A DNA stretch of 25,454 nucleotides from VFKE01 sp043758025 (lineage in GTDB: Bacteria > Verrucomicrobiota > Verrucomicrobiia > Verrucomicrobiales > Verrucomicrobiaceae): positions 1-25,454 of the forward strand of contig JAYVOH010000226.1 of assembly GCA_043758025.1 (NCBI GenBank). The letters run 5' to 3'. Below the pieces are notes generated by a model. The model was given only the letters and a program-made list of their open reading frames with translations. It ran no database searches and was not told the origin of the DNA. The position numbers and the translations under genes are program-made. Positions 5,863 through 12,201 of the stretch are shown here, one piece after another; positions within the stretch are counted from its first letter, which is position 1, and each line of letters starts with the position of its first letter.

Positions 5863-7155
5863 ATGCAGGCACTTGAGCCTCATCAGGTCGGCTGCTACGT
5901 AATCTATCCTGTGATACAGAAAAATCCCATCAACTGGTCCGCACTCCGAAAGGATTTCCCGATCCTCGACCAGGAAGTCCACGGGAAGCCGTTGATCTAT
6001 TTTGACAACGCGGCGACTTCGCAGAAGCCACGCGCAGTGATTGATGCGCTGGTTCGCTATTATGAGCGCGACAATGCGAATGTGCATCGCGGCATCCATG
6101 AGCTGTCCATGCGCGCGACGAACGGCTTCGAGGGCGCACGGGAACGGACGGCGAAGTTCATCAATGCGCGGAAGTCCTGCGAGATCATCTTTACGCGCGG
6201 CACGACGGAAGGAATCAACCTCGTGGCGAATTCATGGGGCGCATCGAATTTGACACAGGGCGACATCATTCTGCTCACAGAGATGGAGCATCACAGCAAC
6301 ATCGTGCCGTGGCAACTCATCGCGAAATGCACCGGCGCAAAGCTGGTCTATGTGCCGGTGACGGGCGATGAAGGCATGCTCGATATGGAGGCACTCGACA
6401 AACTGCTCACGCCGCAAGTGAAGCTCTTCGCGTTCACCCAAGCATCAAATACCCTCGGCACGGTGAATCCGGCGAGGGAACTCTGCGCGAAAGCTCGCGC
6501 GCTGGGCATCACGACGCTGGTGGATGCCGCGCAGAGCATCGGACACATGCCGGTGGATGTGCAGGACATCGGCTGCGACTTCCTTGTTTTTTCCGGACAC
6601 AAGATGTGCGGGCCTGCCGGCATCGGCGTGCTTTGGGGCCGCGAGGAACTTCTTGAAAAGATGCCCCCGTGGCAGGGCGGCGGCGACATGATCTCCAGCG
6701 TGGACTTTTTTGAATCACGCTGGAACACACTGCCGCACAAGTTTGAAGCGGGCACGCCGGACATCTCCGGGCCGATTGCGATGCATGTGGCGATGGACTA
6801 CCTCGATGCCATCGGTCGCGACAACATCTTCGCGCACGACCAGGAACTCGCGGCTTATGCCTACAGTCGCCTGAAGGAGATCCCGCATCTTCGCGCTCTT
6901 GGCCCATCCAGCGGACGCTCCGGTCTGGTGAGTTTTGTTTTGCCAGAGGTTCACGCGCACGATGTGGTCACGCTGGCGGATCATCGCGGCCTCGCCCTGC
7001 GCGGCGGGCATCACTGCAACCAGCCGCTCATGCGCAAACTCAAGGTGAACTCGACCGTGCGGGCGAGTTTTTATTTTTATAACTCAATGGACGAGATTGA
7101 TCGCATGATCGAAATCCTCTGCGAAATTCAAGCTTACTTCAGCCGTGGATCTTGA
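5863..7155 (+). CDS. sufS: SufS-type cysteine desulfurase
   Basis: This PLP enzyme takes sulfur from cysteine as a persulfide for iron-sulfur cluster assembly. Numbered from ATG 5863 (430 residues), the PLP lysine is K247 in SGHKMCGP and the catalytic cysteine is C385 in RGGHHCNQP. Other landmarks are DNAATSQKP, NVHRGIHELS, EMEHHSN and the RAS-FYFYN block near the end. RGGHHC is the group II (SufS/CsdA) active-site loop. Family similarity begins only at INWSALRKDFPILDQ, so the GTG at 5911 is an equally good start; no Shine-Dalgarno sequence decides it. The gene overlaps sufU by 11 bases. The pair matches the SufS-SufU system, in which SufU accepts the persulfide. No sufBCD genes are visible in the window. 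Confidence 0.92.
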   Translation: MQALEPHQVGCYVIYPVIQKNPINWSALRKDFPILDQEVHGKPLIYFDNAATSQKPRAVIDALVRYYERDNANVHRGIHELSMRATNGFEGARERTAKFINARKSCEIIFTRGTTEGINLVANSWGASNLTQGDIILLTEMEHHSNIVPWQLIAKCTGAKLVYVPVTGDEGMLDMEALDKLLTPQVKLFAFTQASNTLGTVNPARELCAKARALGITTLVDAAQSIGHMPVDVQDIGCDFLVFSGHKMCGPAGIGVLWGREELLEKMPPWQGGGDMISSVDFFESRWNTLPHKFEAGTPDISGPIAMHVAMDYLDAIGRDNIFAHDQELAAYAYSRLKEIPHLRALGPSSGRSGLVSFVLPEVHAHDVVTLADHRGLALRGGHHCNQPLMRKLKVNSTVRASFYFYNSMDEIDRMIEILCEIQAYFSRGS

Positions 7156-7582
7156 TGAACTTTACAAGGAGGTGGTGCTCGACCACTGCCGACGCCCGCG
7201 CAACTTCGGCGAAATGCCGGACGCGGACGTGCATGTCCATGGCGACAATCCAAGCTGCGGCGATGAAATCACACTGCATGTGAAATTTGATGCCAACCGC
7301 GACCTCGGCGACGTAATGTTCACCGGCAACGGCTGTTCGCTCTGCATGGCCTCAGCCTCGATGATGACGCAGAAGATCAAGCACAAGCCTCGCGCGAATG
7401 CGGAGTTGCTTTGGACGAACCTGCATGACATGCTGACCTCGCAGCAGGAGCCAGAGGAACTCGATGATAAACTGGGCGATCTCCAAGTGCTCATCGGTGT
7501 GCGCAAATTCCCCATGCGCGTGAAGTGCGCCACGCTTCCGTGGCAGGCCTTGAAGCAGGCGCTGGAAACCAAATCCGAATGA
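7145..7582 (+). CDS. sufU: SufU zinc-dependent sulfurtransferase
   Basis: The protein has 145 residues from a GTG start inside the sufS end. It has the IscU/SufU fold signatures: NPSCGDEI with C38 and D40, GNGCSLCMASASMM with C64 and C67, and RVKCATLPW with C128. C38, D40, C64 and C128 match the zinc ligands of Bacillus SufU. The stretch between about residues 75 and 115 holds the insertion seen in SufU proteins but not in IscU scaffolds. This points to persulfide transfer from SufS rather than a true scaffold. The overlap with sufS implies coupled translation and a matched partner. Confidence 0.9.
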   Translation: MDLDELYKEVVLDHCRRPRNFGEMPDADVHVHGDNPSCGDEITLHVKFDANRDLGDVMFTGNGCSLCMASASMMTQKIKHKPRANAELLWTNLHDMLTSQQEPEELDDKLGDLQVLIGVRKFPMRVKCATLPWQALKQALETKSE

Positions 7583-7592
7583 CACTTTTAGA

Positions 7593-7928
7593 ATGACGAA
7601 CGACGCCTCGCCCAAGCTCCTCTATTGCCGCTGCGCCTATGCGCAAGTGGTGCCGCAGTCTGTGAAGGATGGAGTGCTTGCGAAGTTATGCGAGTCCGGT
7701 GCGGGATTTGAATCTGTCGCCGATCTTTGTGAGATGGCAGCGCATCGTGATGAACGATTAAAAGCACTTGCGGCCAACGGCCCGCTGCGAATCGCGGCGT
7801 GTTATCCGCGTGTGGTGAAAGGTTTGTTCACGCAGTGCGGCGCCCCTTTGCCAGAGGATGCGGAGATTCTCAACATGCGCACGCAGAGTGCTGACGAGGT
7901 TGCCATGGGAATGCTACGTCCAGTATGA
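7593..7928 (+). CDS. Conserved small cysteine-rich protein in the suf operon
   Basis: The protein has 111 residues with six cysteines: C12 and C14 in LYCRCAYAQVV, C33, C46 in VADLCEMA, C70 in IAACYPRVVKGLF and C82. The mix of a CxC pair, a helix and an AACYPR loop recalls small redox or metal-binding proteins and the ACYPR motif of heterodisulfide-reductase-like sequences. I do not know an established function. It begins ten bases after sufU and has no promoter of its own, so it is probably cotranscribed with sufSU. A role in sulfur transfer or cluster chemistry is a reasonable inference but unproved. It could be purely structural. Confidence 0.75.
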   Translation: MTNDASPKLLYCRCAYAQVVPQSVKDGVLAKLCESGAGFESVADLCEMAAHRDERLKALAANGPLRIAACYPRVVKGLFTQCGAPLPEDAEILNMRTQSADEVAMGMLRPV

Positions 7929-8051
7929 AGACGGAAGTGTGATTCAAAGTGCCCGCGGAACGATTGTTATTTATATTGATAAGTCTGCCAACTAATTATT
8001 TAAGATAACTTAAACATATAAGAATTTTCCAAATATAATCAGGTAACAACC

Positions 8052-8113
8052 TTGACTAAGGCCGTTAAAGCAGATAAAAACCATGTTAATATCCGGTTTA
8101 AATCCGCATTAAC
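8052..8113 (+). promoter_or_regulatory. Promoter and operator-like palindrome before the 76-residue gene
   Basis: TTGACT (8052-8057) is followed after 17 bases by TAAAAA (8075-8080). An imperfect inverted repeat with arms GTTAAT (8085-8090) and ATTAAC (8108-8113), centred near TTTAAA, sits between the presumed start point and ATG 8116. The whole 187-base gap before the gene is much more AT-rich than its surroundings. The palindrome would suit self-repression by the small protein, which is only a guess. Confidence 0.4.
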
Positions 8114-8115
8114 CC

Positions 8116-8346
8116 ATGGCCAGACCTTCCAACAAAATTGACACAGTCAGCATGACTGTTGCCTTCCCACCGCAAATCAAGCGGTATCTGGAAGACCTCT
8201 CGCTCAAAGGCACCTTCGGCGGCGTCACCCCCCAAGATGTGGTCAAGCACCTAGTGCTCGCCTCTGTCCAGGATTTGATCGCCAAGGGCCAGCTCAAGGA
8301 GCGCAAGTGGCTCGCCGTGGGTGATGGTTCAATCATCGAAGAATAA
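8116..8346 (+). CDS. Small protein, possibly ribbon-helix-helix
   Basis: The product has 76 residues. The opening MARPSNKIDTVSMTVAFPPQ followed by IKRYLEDLSLKG gives a basic tail, a strand ending in a proline, and a first helix. DVVKHLVLASVQDLIAKGQ could be a second helix. That layout resembles RHH DNA-binding proteins, but the match is by pattern only. It is preceded by an AT-rich promoter region with a palindrome, and a second small ORF follows closely. No toxin partner is recognisable, so it is left unnamed. Confidence 0.6.
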   Translation: MARPSNKIDTVSMTVAFPPQIKRYLEDLSLKGTFGGVTPQDVVKHLVLASVQDLIAKGQLKERKWLAVGDGSIIEE

Positions 8347-8368
8347 AATTCAACCGCTTCACACCAAC

Positions 8369-8584
8369 ATGACTGCCCAACCACCCATGACCCAGCTTCC
8401 CGCAGTTTCCACTTTCGAATCCGACTCGGCCATTCTCCGGCCCGCGCAACTTCCCTTGTGGGATAGCGAAAAGGGGCGGCTGGAAATTCTCGCCCATGAA
8501 ATCGTGCGCTACTGCCCGGAACTGGCCGGAATTCTGGAGGATGCCGGAATGAACAGATTGCATACCGAATTGAACTTTGGCTGA
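8369..8584 (+). CDS. Small hypothetical protein
   Basis: The frame gives 71 residues from ATG 8369. A GTG at 8321 would overlap the previous gene by 26 bases. The N-terminal half is proline- and serine-rich and probably disordered (MTAQPPMTQLPAVSTFESDS). The C-terminal half looks helical (RLEILAHEIVRYCPELAGIL). There is no known family. It lies in the same direction as its neighbours, 22 bases after the 76-residue gene. Confidence 0.45.
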   Translation: MTAQPPMTQLPAVSTFESDSAILRPAQLPLWDSEKGRLEILAHEIVRYCPELAGILEDAGMNRLHTELNFG

Positions 8585-8646
8585 TCAAAAGCAATCTCAC
8601 TTCCGCCTTGTCTGTGCGCAGTGAGAGTGAATGTTGTGCGCTTCCC

Positions 8647-9273
8647 ATGAGAGTCGCGCGATTTAATCTTTCCATCTTTTCCCTCAGCCTCCTCGTTGCT
8701 TGCAGCAGTTGCGGCTGGATGCCAAAAGTTAAAATACCGTTCACCGGCGGCGGCTCCGGCTCGCACTCATCCGGCGACCCAAAACTGCCATTCAACATCC
8801 GCCAGACTTTGGGCTATGGCCAGACCCTCAAACTGGTGGTGTGGTGCGGTCAAAGCTCACCGTCGAAAATATATTCCGGAAATGCGATGATCAATGAGAA
8901 GGGCGTGATTCGTTTCAAAGAAGCGGGTGATGTCAGAGTTGGCGGTCTTACGGCTCTCCAGGCCGTCCAAATGATCGAGGCCTCCTTCCATCGCCTGCAT
9001 GATTATTCAGGCTCCGTCATCCATGTGCAGCTCACACAAATTGAAGATGTCCCCCTAGTTACCATCACGGGAGCCGTTCGTTCACCGGCAGTGATTCAAT
9101 GGTTCGATGACATCACCGCCGATTCAGCGCTGCCCTATGTGGGCGGACGCAAATCCCATCCTGATGCCCGCGCAATTTACGTCACCCGTAGAGGTGTCCG
9201 CCGATTCCATTCCGGATCGGAAAATGTCGCCTTGGAGCCGGGCGACACCCTGAATTTTTCATCTGACTTTTAA
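8647..9273 (+). CDS. SLBB/polysaccharide-export-type lipoprotein
   Basis: The protein has 208 residues from ATG 8647. The first 19 residues form a lipoprotein signal with lipobox LVAC (C19), so the mature protein should be anchored to a membrane, probably the outer one. Residues about 55-135 look like the Poly_export domain (LGYGQTLKLVVW, GNAMINEKGVIRF, GLTALQAVQMIEASF). A following SLBB-like block reads VTITGAVRSPAVIQWFDD and DARAIYVTRRGVRR, ending in ALEPGDTLNF. This is the architecture of Wza/GumB outer-membrane exporters, but shorter than Wza (about 360). No polysaccharide synthesis genes are nearby, so it may be an orphan periplasmic sugar-binding or export accessory protein. It leads a tight unit with doxX and ruvC (gaps of 9 and 15 bases). 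Upstream frame to 8608 is rejected because the signal starts at 8647. Confidence 0.75.
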   Translation: MRVARFNLSIFSLSLLVACSSCGWMPKVKIPFTGGGSGSHSSGDPKLPFNIRQTLGYGQTLKLVVWCGQSSPSKIYSGNAMINEKGVIRFKEAGDVRVGGLTALQAVQMIEASFHRLHDYSGSVIHVQLTQIEDVPLVTITGAVRSPAVIQWFDDITADSALPYVGGRKSHPDARAIYVTRRGVRRFHSGSENVALEPGDTLNFSSDF

Positions 9274-9282
9274 ACTCCTATC

Positions 9283-9750
9283 ATGCTGTCATCCTTTGAT
9301 TCTCCCCGCAGCAATCCCAGGCCGAACTTCGGCATCATACCGTTACGCGTCGGTGCCGGCGCTTCCCTGCTTTATCTTCATGCGTGGTCGCAGGCAGTTG
9401 CCGTGTTTCATTTTCTCTGGAATGGCACGCCTTGGGACGCAATCAATCACTTGAAGGAAGTCGGCCTCCCATTTCCGACCGCCATGGCCGTAAGCTCGGC
9501 CTTGATTGTTTTTCTGGTGGCAGTGTGCTGGCTGCTGGGGTTTCTCACCAGGTTTTCCTCATTTCTTTTTCTCCCATTCGCACTTGGTGCCCTATGGGTG
9601 GCGAACCGCAGTTCCCAGTTTAACAATGCGGAAATCTGCGTGCTCTATTTCTTCATCGCACTGACTTTGCTGATCAGCGGGCCAGGCTGGCTCTCGCTCG
9701 ACACCTTGTTCCGTCGGCGTCGCGGCAAAAAAAAATCCCGTTACGCGTAG
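9283..9750 (+). CDS. DoxX-family membrane protein
   Basis: The protein has 155 residues with about four membrane segments: IIPLRVGAGASLLYLHAWSQ, TAMAVSSALIVFLVAVCWLL, FLFLPFALGALWV and AEICVLYFFIALTLLISGPG. The end is very basic (FRRRRGKKKSR) and should lie in the cytoplasm. The pattern R-x-G-G at helix 1, the LGFLTRF turn and SGPGWLSLD near the end are typical of DoxX/SURF4-type proteins. Biochemical roles differ within the family and none can be assigned here. The tight spacing to the lipoprotein and to ruvC suggests one transcript. Confidence 0.8.
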   Translation: MLSSFDSPRSNPRPNFGIIPLRVGAGASLLYLHAWSQAVAVFHFLWNGTPWDAINHLKEVGLPFPTAMAVSSALIVFLVAVCWLLGFLTRFSSFLFLPFALGALWVANRSSQFNNAEICVLYFFIALTLLISGPGWLSLDTLFRRRRGKKKSRYA

Positions 9751-9765
9751 CACACCCAACTCATC

Positions 9766-10278
9766 ATGCCTGAAGTTCTCCGCGTCCTGGCCGTTGACCC
9801 TGCATTGCGGAACACCGGTTACGCAGTGTTGCAATCTGATGGAAAAACAATAACGGCCCTGACTTACGGTGTGGTGCAAAATCACGCCAAGCTCTCCCAT
9901 GCCGGATGCCTGCTGGCGATTCGCGATCAACTCGTGGCGGTCATCAAGGAATACAGTCCGGCGGAATGCGCGATCGAGTCCACGATTTATGTGCAGAGCT
10001 TCAAGACTGCCATCACGTTGGGTAGCGTGCGCGGTGCGGTCTTGATCGCCGCAGCGGAACACGGATTAATGGTTCACGATTACGCGCCGCGCGAGGTCAA
10101 GCAAGCTGCGGTGGGGCGCGGCGGCGCGGGCAAGGAGCAGGTCGCCTTCATGGTGCGCTCCATGCTGCGCCTGCGTGAGACGCCGCCAGCGGACGCAGCC
10201 GATGCGCTCGCGGTCGGCCTCGCGCATTTGCAGGCAAAATCAGGCGTAGCCGCGCAGCTCGGCGTGCGGCGGCGTTAA
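9766..10278 (+). CDS. ruvC: Holliday junction resolvase RuvC
   Basis: The protein has 170 residues, normal for RuvC. It cuts four-way junctions made by recombination, acting with RuvAB. Visible motifs are LRVLAVDPALRNTGYAV with catalytic D11, CAIESTIYVQSFKTAITLG with the second acidic residue E70, YAPREVKQAAVGRGGAGKEQ in the DNA-contacting region, and PPADAADALAVGLAH with the C-terminal catalytic aspartates. The first motif usually reads DPG and here reads DPA, a mild change. ruvA and ruvB are not in the window. The stop codon overlaps that of the convergent hydrolase gene. Confidence 0.95.
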   Translation: MPEVLRVLAVDPALRNTGYAVLQSDGKTITALTYGVVQNHAKLSHAGCLLAIRDQLVAVIKEYSPAECAIESTIYVQSFKTAITLGSVRGAVLIAAAEHGLMVHDYAPREVKQAAVGRGGAGKEQVAFMVRSMLRLRETPPADAADALAVGLAHLQAKSGVAAQLGVRRR

Positions 10279-11168
10279 GGCTGGTTCTTTTCGCAATACA
10301 AGGCGATGCCGTCCGCGCACATCGCGGAAGAGTTGGCCAGTTCATATCCGCTCCATTGCGCCTCACTGACGCCGACTTTCATCGCCACATCATGCTCGGC
10401 TTGCGAATAGGCTCTGCGTAACGCATCCCCGCTCAGACCTTGCAGCATCAGTGCTTGGACGTGTTCATGCACTTGACCTACCCGTTGCGCGCAGGCCGAG
10501 AGATGCCGCGAGACATCTGTCACTTCGCCAAAGTGCGTCAGATAAAGTTTTTCAAAGTCCGCATCATGCAGTCGCGTAATCGAGTCCAGATAGGCGACAG
10601 GATCGAACTGCGGCGGAGCTGCCGCGACACTCAAATAATCAGATCCCTGCAAGCGCACCCCGGCCACATCGCCGGTAAAACAAACACCCCCGCACGCATA
10701 TGTATGATGATGCCGCGCATGACCGGGCGTGTTGATGGCGGTGATCTTCACTTTCCCGATCTTCACCGATTCGCCGTCCGCCAGTGTGACCACTTTATCT
10801 TCAGGCGCGGGCAGCATTTCTCCCCAAAGCGCATCGAATTGTTCACCGTAAACCATGCGCGCGCTCGACATCAATTTACCGGGATCGATTAAATGCTTCG
10901 CGCCCTGCGGATGCACAAAGACTGTCGCGCCCTGCTTCGCCCACCACCCGGCGGCTCCCGCGTGATCAAGATGAATGTGCGTCACAAAAACGTGCCGGAT
11001 ATTCTCCGGCTCAAATCCAAGCGCGCGTATTTCCTGAAGCAGTGTCGGCAACGTCGAGCCGGGTCCGGTTTCGACAAGTGCGAGGTTCCCGCCTGATTCA
11101 ATCAAGAACGCCGCAATCGTTCCAGGCGTGTTCTGAAAGCGGAGATCCAGGGTGTGAACGCGAAACAC
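10275..11168 (-). CDS. MBL-fold metallo-hydrolase
   Basis: The protein has 297 residues from a GTG start. The metal motif is THIHLDHAG (H64, H66, D68, H69), with further ligands in NTPGHARHHHTY, CFTGDVAG and YLTHFGEV. These give the complete HxHxDH, H, D, H set for a dinuclear centre. The layout is closest to the glyoxalase-II/lactonase-like branch, and the C-terminal 80 residues form a helical extension (ACAQRVGQVHEHVQALML). The substrate cannot be told from sequence; a thioester or lactone hydrolase is possible. It overlaps the ruvC stop by four bases in convergent orientation and lies downstream of korB across an inverted repeat. Confidence 0.88.
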   Translation of the reverse strand: MFRVHTLDLRFQNTPGTIAAFLIESGGNLALVETGPGSTLPTLLQEIRALGFEPENIRHVFVTHIHLDHAGAAGWWAKQGATVFVHPQGAKHLIDPGKLMSSARMVYGEQFDALWGEMLPAPEDKVVTLADGESVKIGKVKITAINTPGHARHHHTYACGGVCFTGDVAGVRLQGSDYLSVAAAPPQFDPVAYLDSITRLHDADFEKLYLTHFGEVTDVSRHLSACAQRVGQVHEHVQALMLQGLSGDALRRAYSQAEHDVAMKVGVSEAQWSGYELANSSAMCADGIALYCEKNQP

Positions 11169-11261
11169 GAAGTTATGAATGTTGAATTGTGTATGATGAA
11201 TTCACGAACCACGGCGGCCCAGACAGACATTCATCATTCAAAATTGTTAATTCATAATTTC
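11169..11261. repeat. Long imperfect inverted repeat between korB and the hydrolase gene
   Basis: The left arm 11169-11203 and the right arm 11227-11261 are imperfect reverse complements. Both contain TTATGAAT and ATGATGAAT, and the central loop is about 23 bases. The element fills the gap exactly: the right arm abuts the korB stop and the left arm abuts the GTG start of the hydrolase. It is AT-rich in GC-rich surroundings. It could act as a hairpin terminator or RNA-stability element, or be a small dispersed repeat. Confidence 0.55.
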
Positions 11262-12164
11262 CTAGCGCATTGCCTCGAAACGCTTCTTGAGCACGTCTTT
11301 CTGGCTGGCACCGCCGAGTTTGGCTTGGGTGTCATCGATCCACTTTTGCTCCAACGCATTCTTTGTCGGGCGATTAACCTGATAGTAAACGCCGAATTTA
11401 CCGGGCGTGAGATTATCGGCGAGTTTGAAAGCCGCAACGTCATCGGTCACGTCATGCTGGGTCTCGTCGATGATGTCATACACACCACCCTTGCGCGGGG
11501 TGCTGTCGTCGAATGCGCCAGCGTAAAACATGACGCACTCACTGAGGCACTCAACCACGCTGAATCCATCGTGCAGGATGGCGCGCTCGAAGATGGCCTC
11601 CATGTGCTTCACCTGCGCCGCGTGGGTGCGGGCGATGAACGTGGCTCCGCTGGCGAGCAGTTGCTTCATCGGATTGATCGGGCGGTCAATGGAGCCAGTG
11701 GGATCCGTCTTTGATTTGAAACCAACCGGGCTGGTGGGGCTCGTCTGCTTCTTGGTCAGGCCATAGACGAAGTTGTCCATGATGACATAGGTCAGCTTGA
11801 TGTTCTTGCGCGCGGCATGGTTGAGGTGATTGCCGCCGATGGAGAAGCCGTCGCCGTCGCCGCCGAAAACAAACACATGCACATCGGGGCGGCTCAAGGA
11901 AATGCCGGTGGCGAGTGGCAGGGCGCGTCCATGTATGAAATGGATGCCGTGCGTGTTCATGAAATACGGAAAGCGGCTGGAGCAGCCGATGCCCGCGACG
12001 CAGACGATCTTCTCGTGTGGATACTGCAGCTTCTCCAGCACGCGATAAAAAATATTTAGCACGGCGAAGTCACCACAGCCGGGGCACCATGTAGGATGGT
12101 CAGCGGTAAGGGCTTTTTTCGTGAGCTTGTCAGCCGGGGCGGCGGTAGTGATGGCGGTGGACAT
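11262..12164 (-). CDS. korB: 2-oxoacid:ferredoxin oxidoreductase, beta subunit
   Basis: The protein has 300 residues from ATG 12164. The frame is open to 12335, but the extra part overlaps korA and is not conserved. It binds thiamine diphosphate and a [4Fe-4S] cluster. C27 and C30 (HPTWCPGCGDF), C61 (GIGCSSRFPYF) and C210 (SECVMF) match the cluster ligands. GGDGDGFSIGGNHLNHA (101-117) is the ThDP/Mg2+ motif. Together with KorA it oxidises a 2-oxoacid, most likely 2-oxoglutarate, to the CoA thioester and reduces ferredoxin. Substrate choice between 2-oxoglutarate and pyruvate is not certain from motifs alone. It lies 37 bases after korA. Confidence 0.92.
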   Translation of the reverse strand: MSTAITTAAPADKLTKKALTADHPTWCPGCGDFAVLNIFYRVLEKLQYPHEKIVCVAGIGCSSRFPYFMNTHGIHFIHGRALPLATGISLSRPDVHVFVFGGDGDGFSIGGNHLNHAARKNIKLTYVIMDNFVYGLTKKQTSPTSPVGFKSKTDPTGSIDRPINPMKQLLASGATFIARTHAAQVKHMEAIFERAILHDGFSVVECLSECVMFYAGAFDDSTPRKGGVYDIIDETQHDVTDDVAAFKLADNLTPGKFGVYYQVNRPTKNALEQKWIDDTQAKLGGASQKDVLKKRFEAMR

Positions 12165-12201
12165 GGGAAAAAGGGATGAAGGATAAAGTCGGAAAGATGA
12201 A

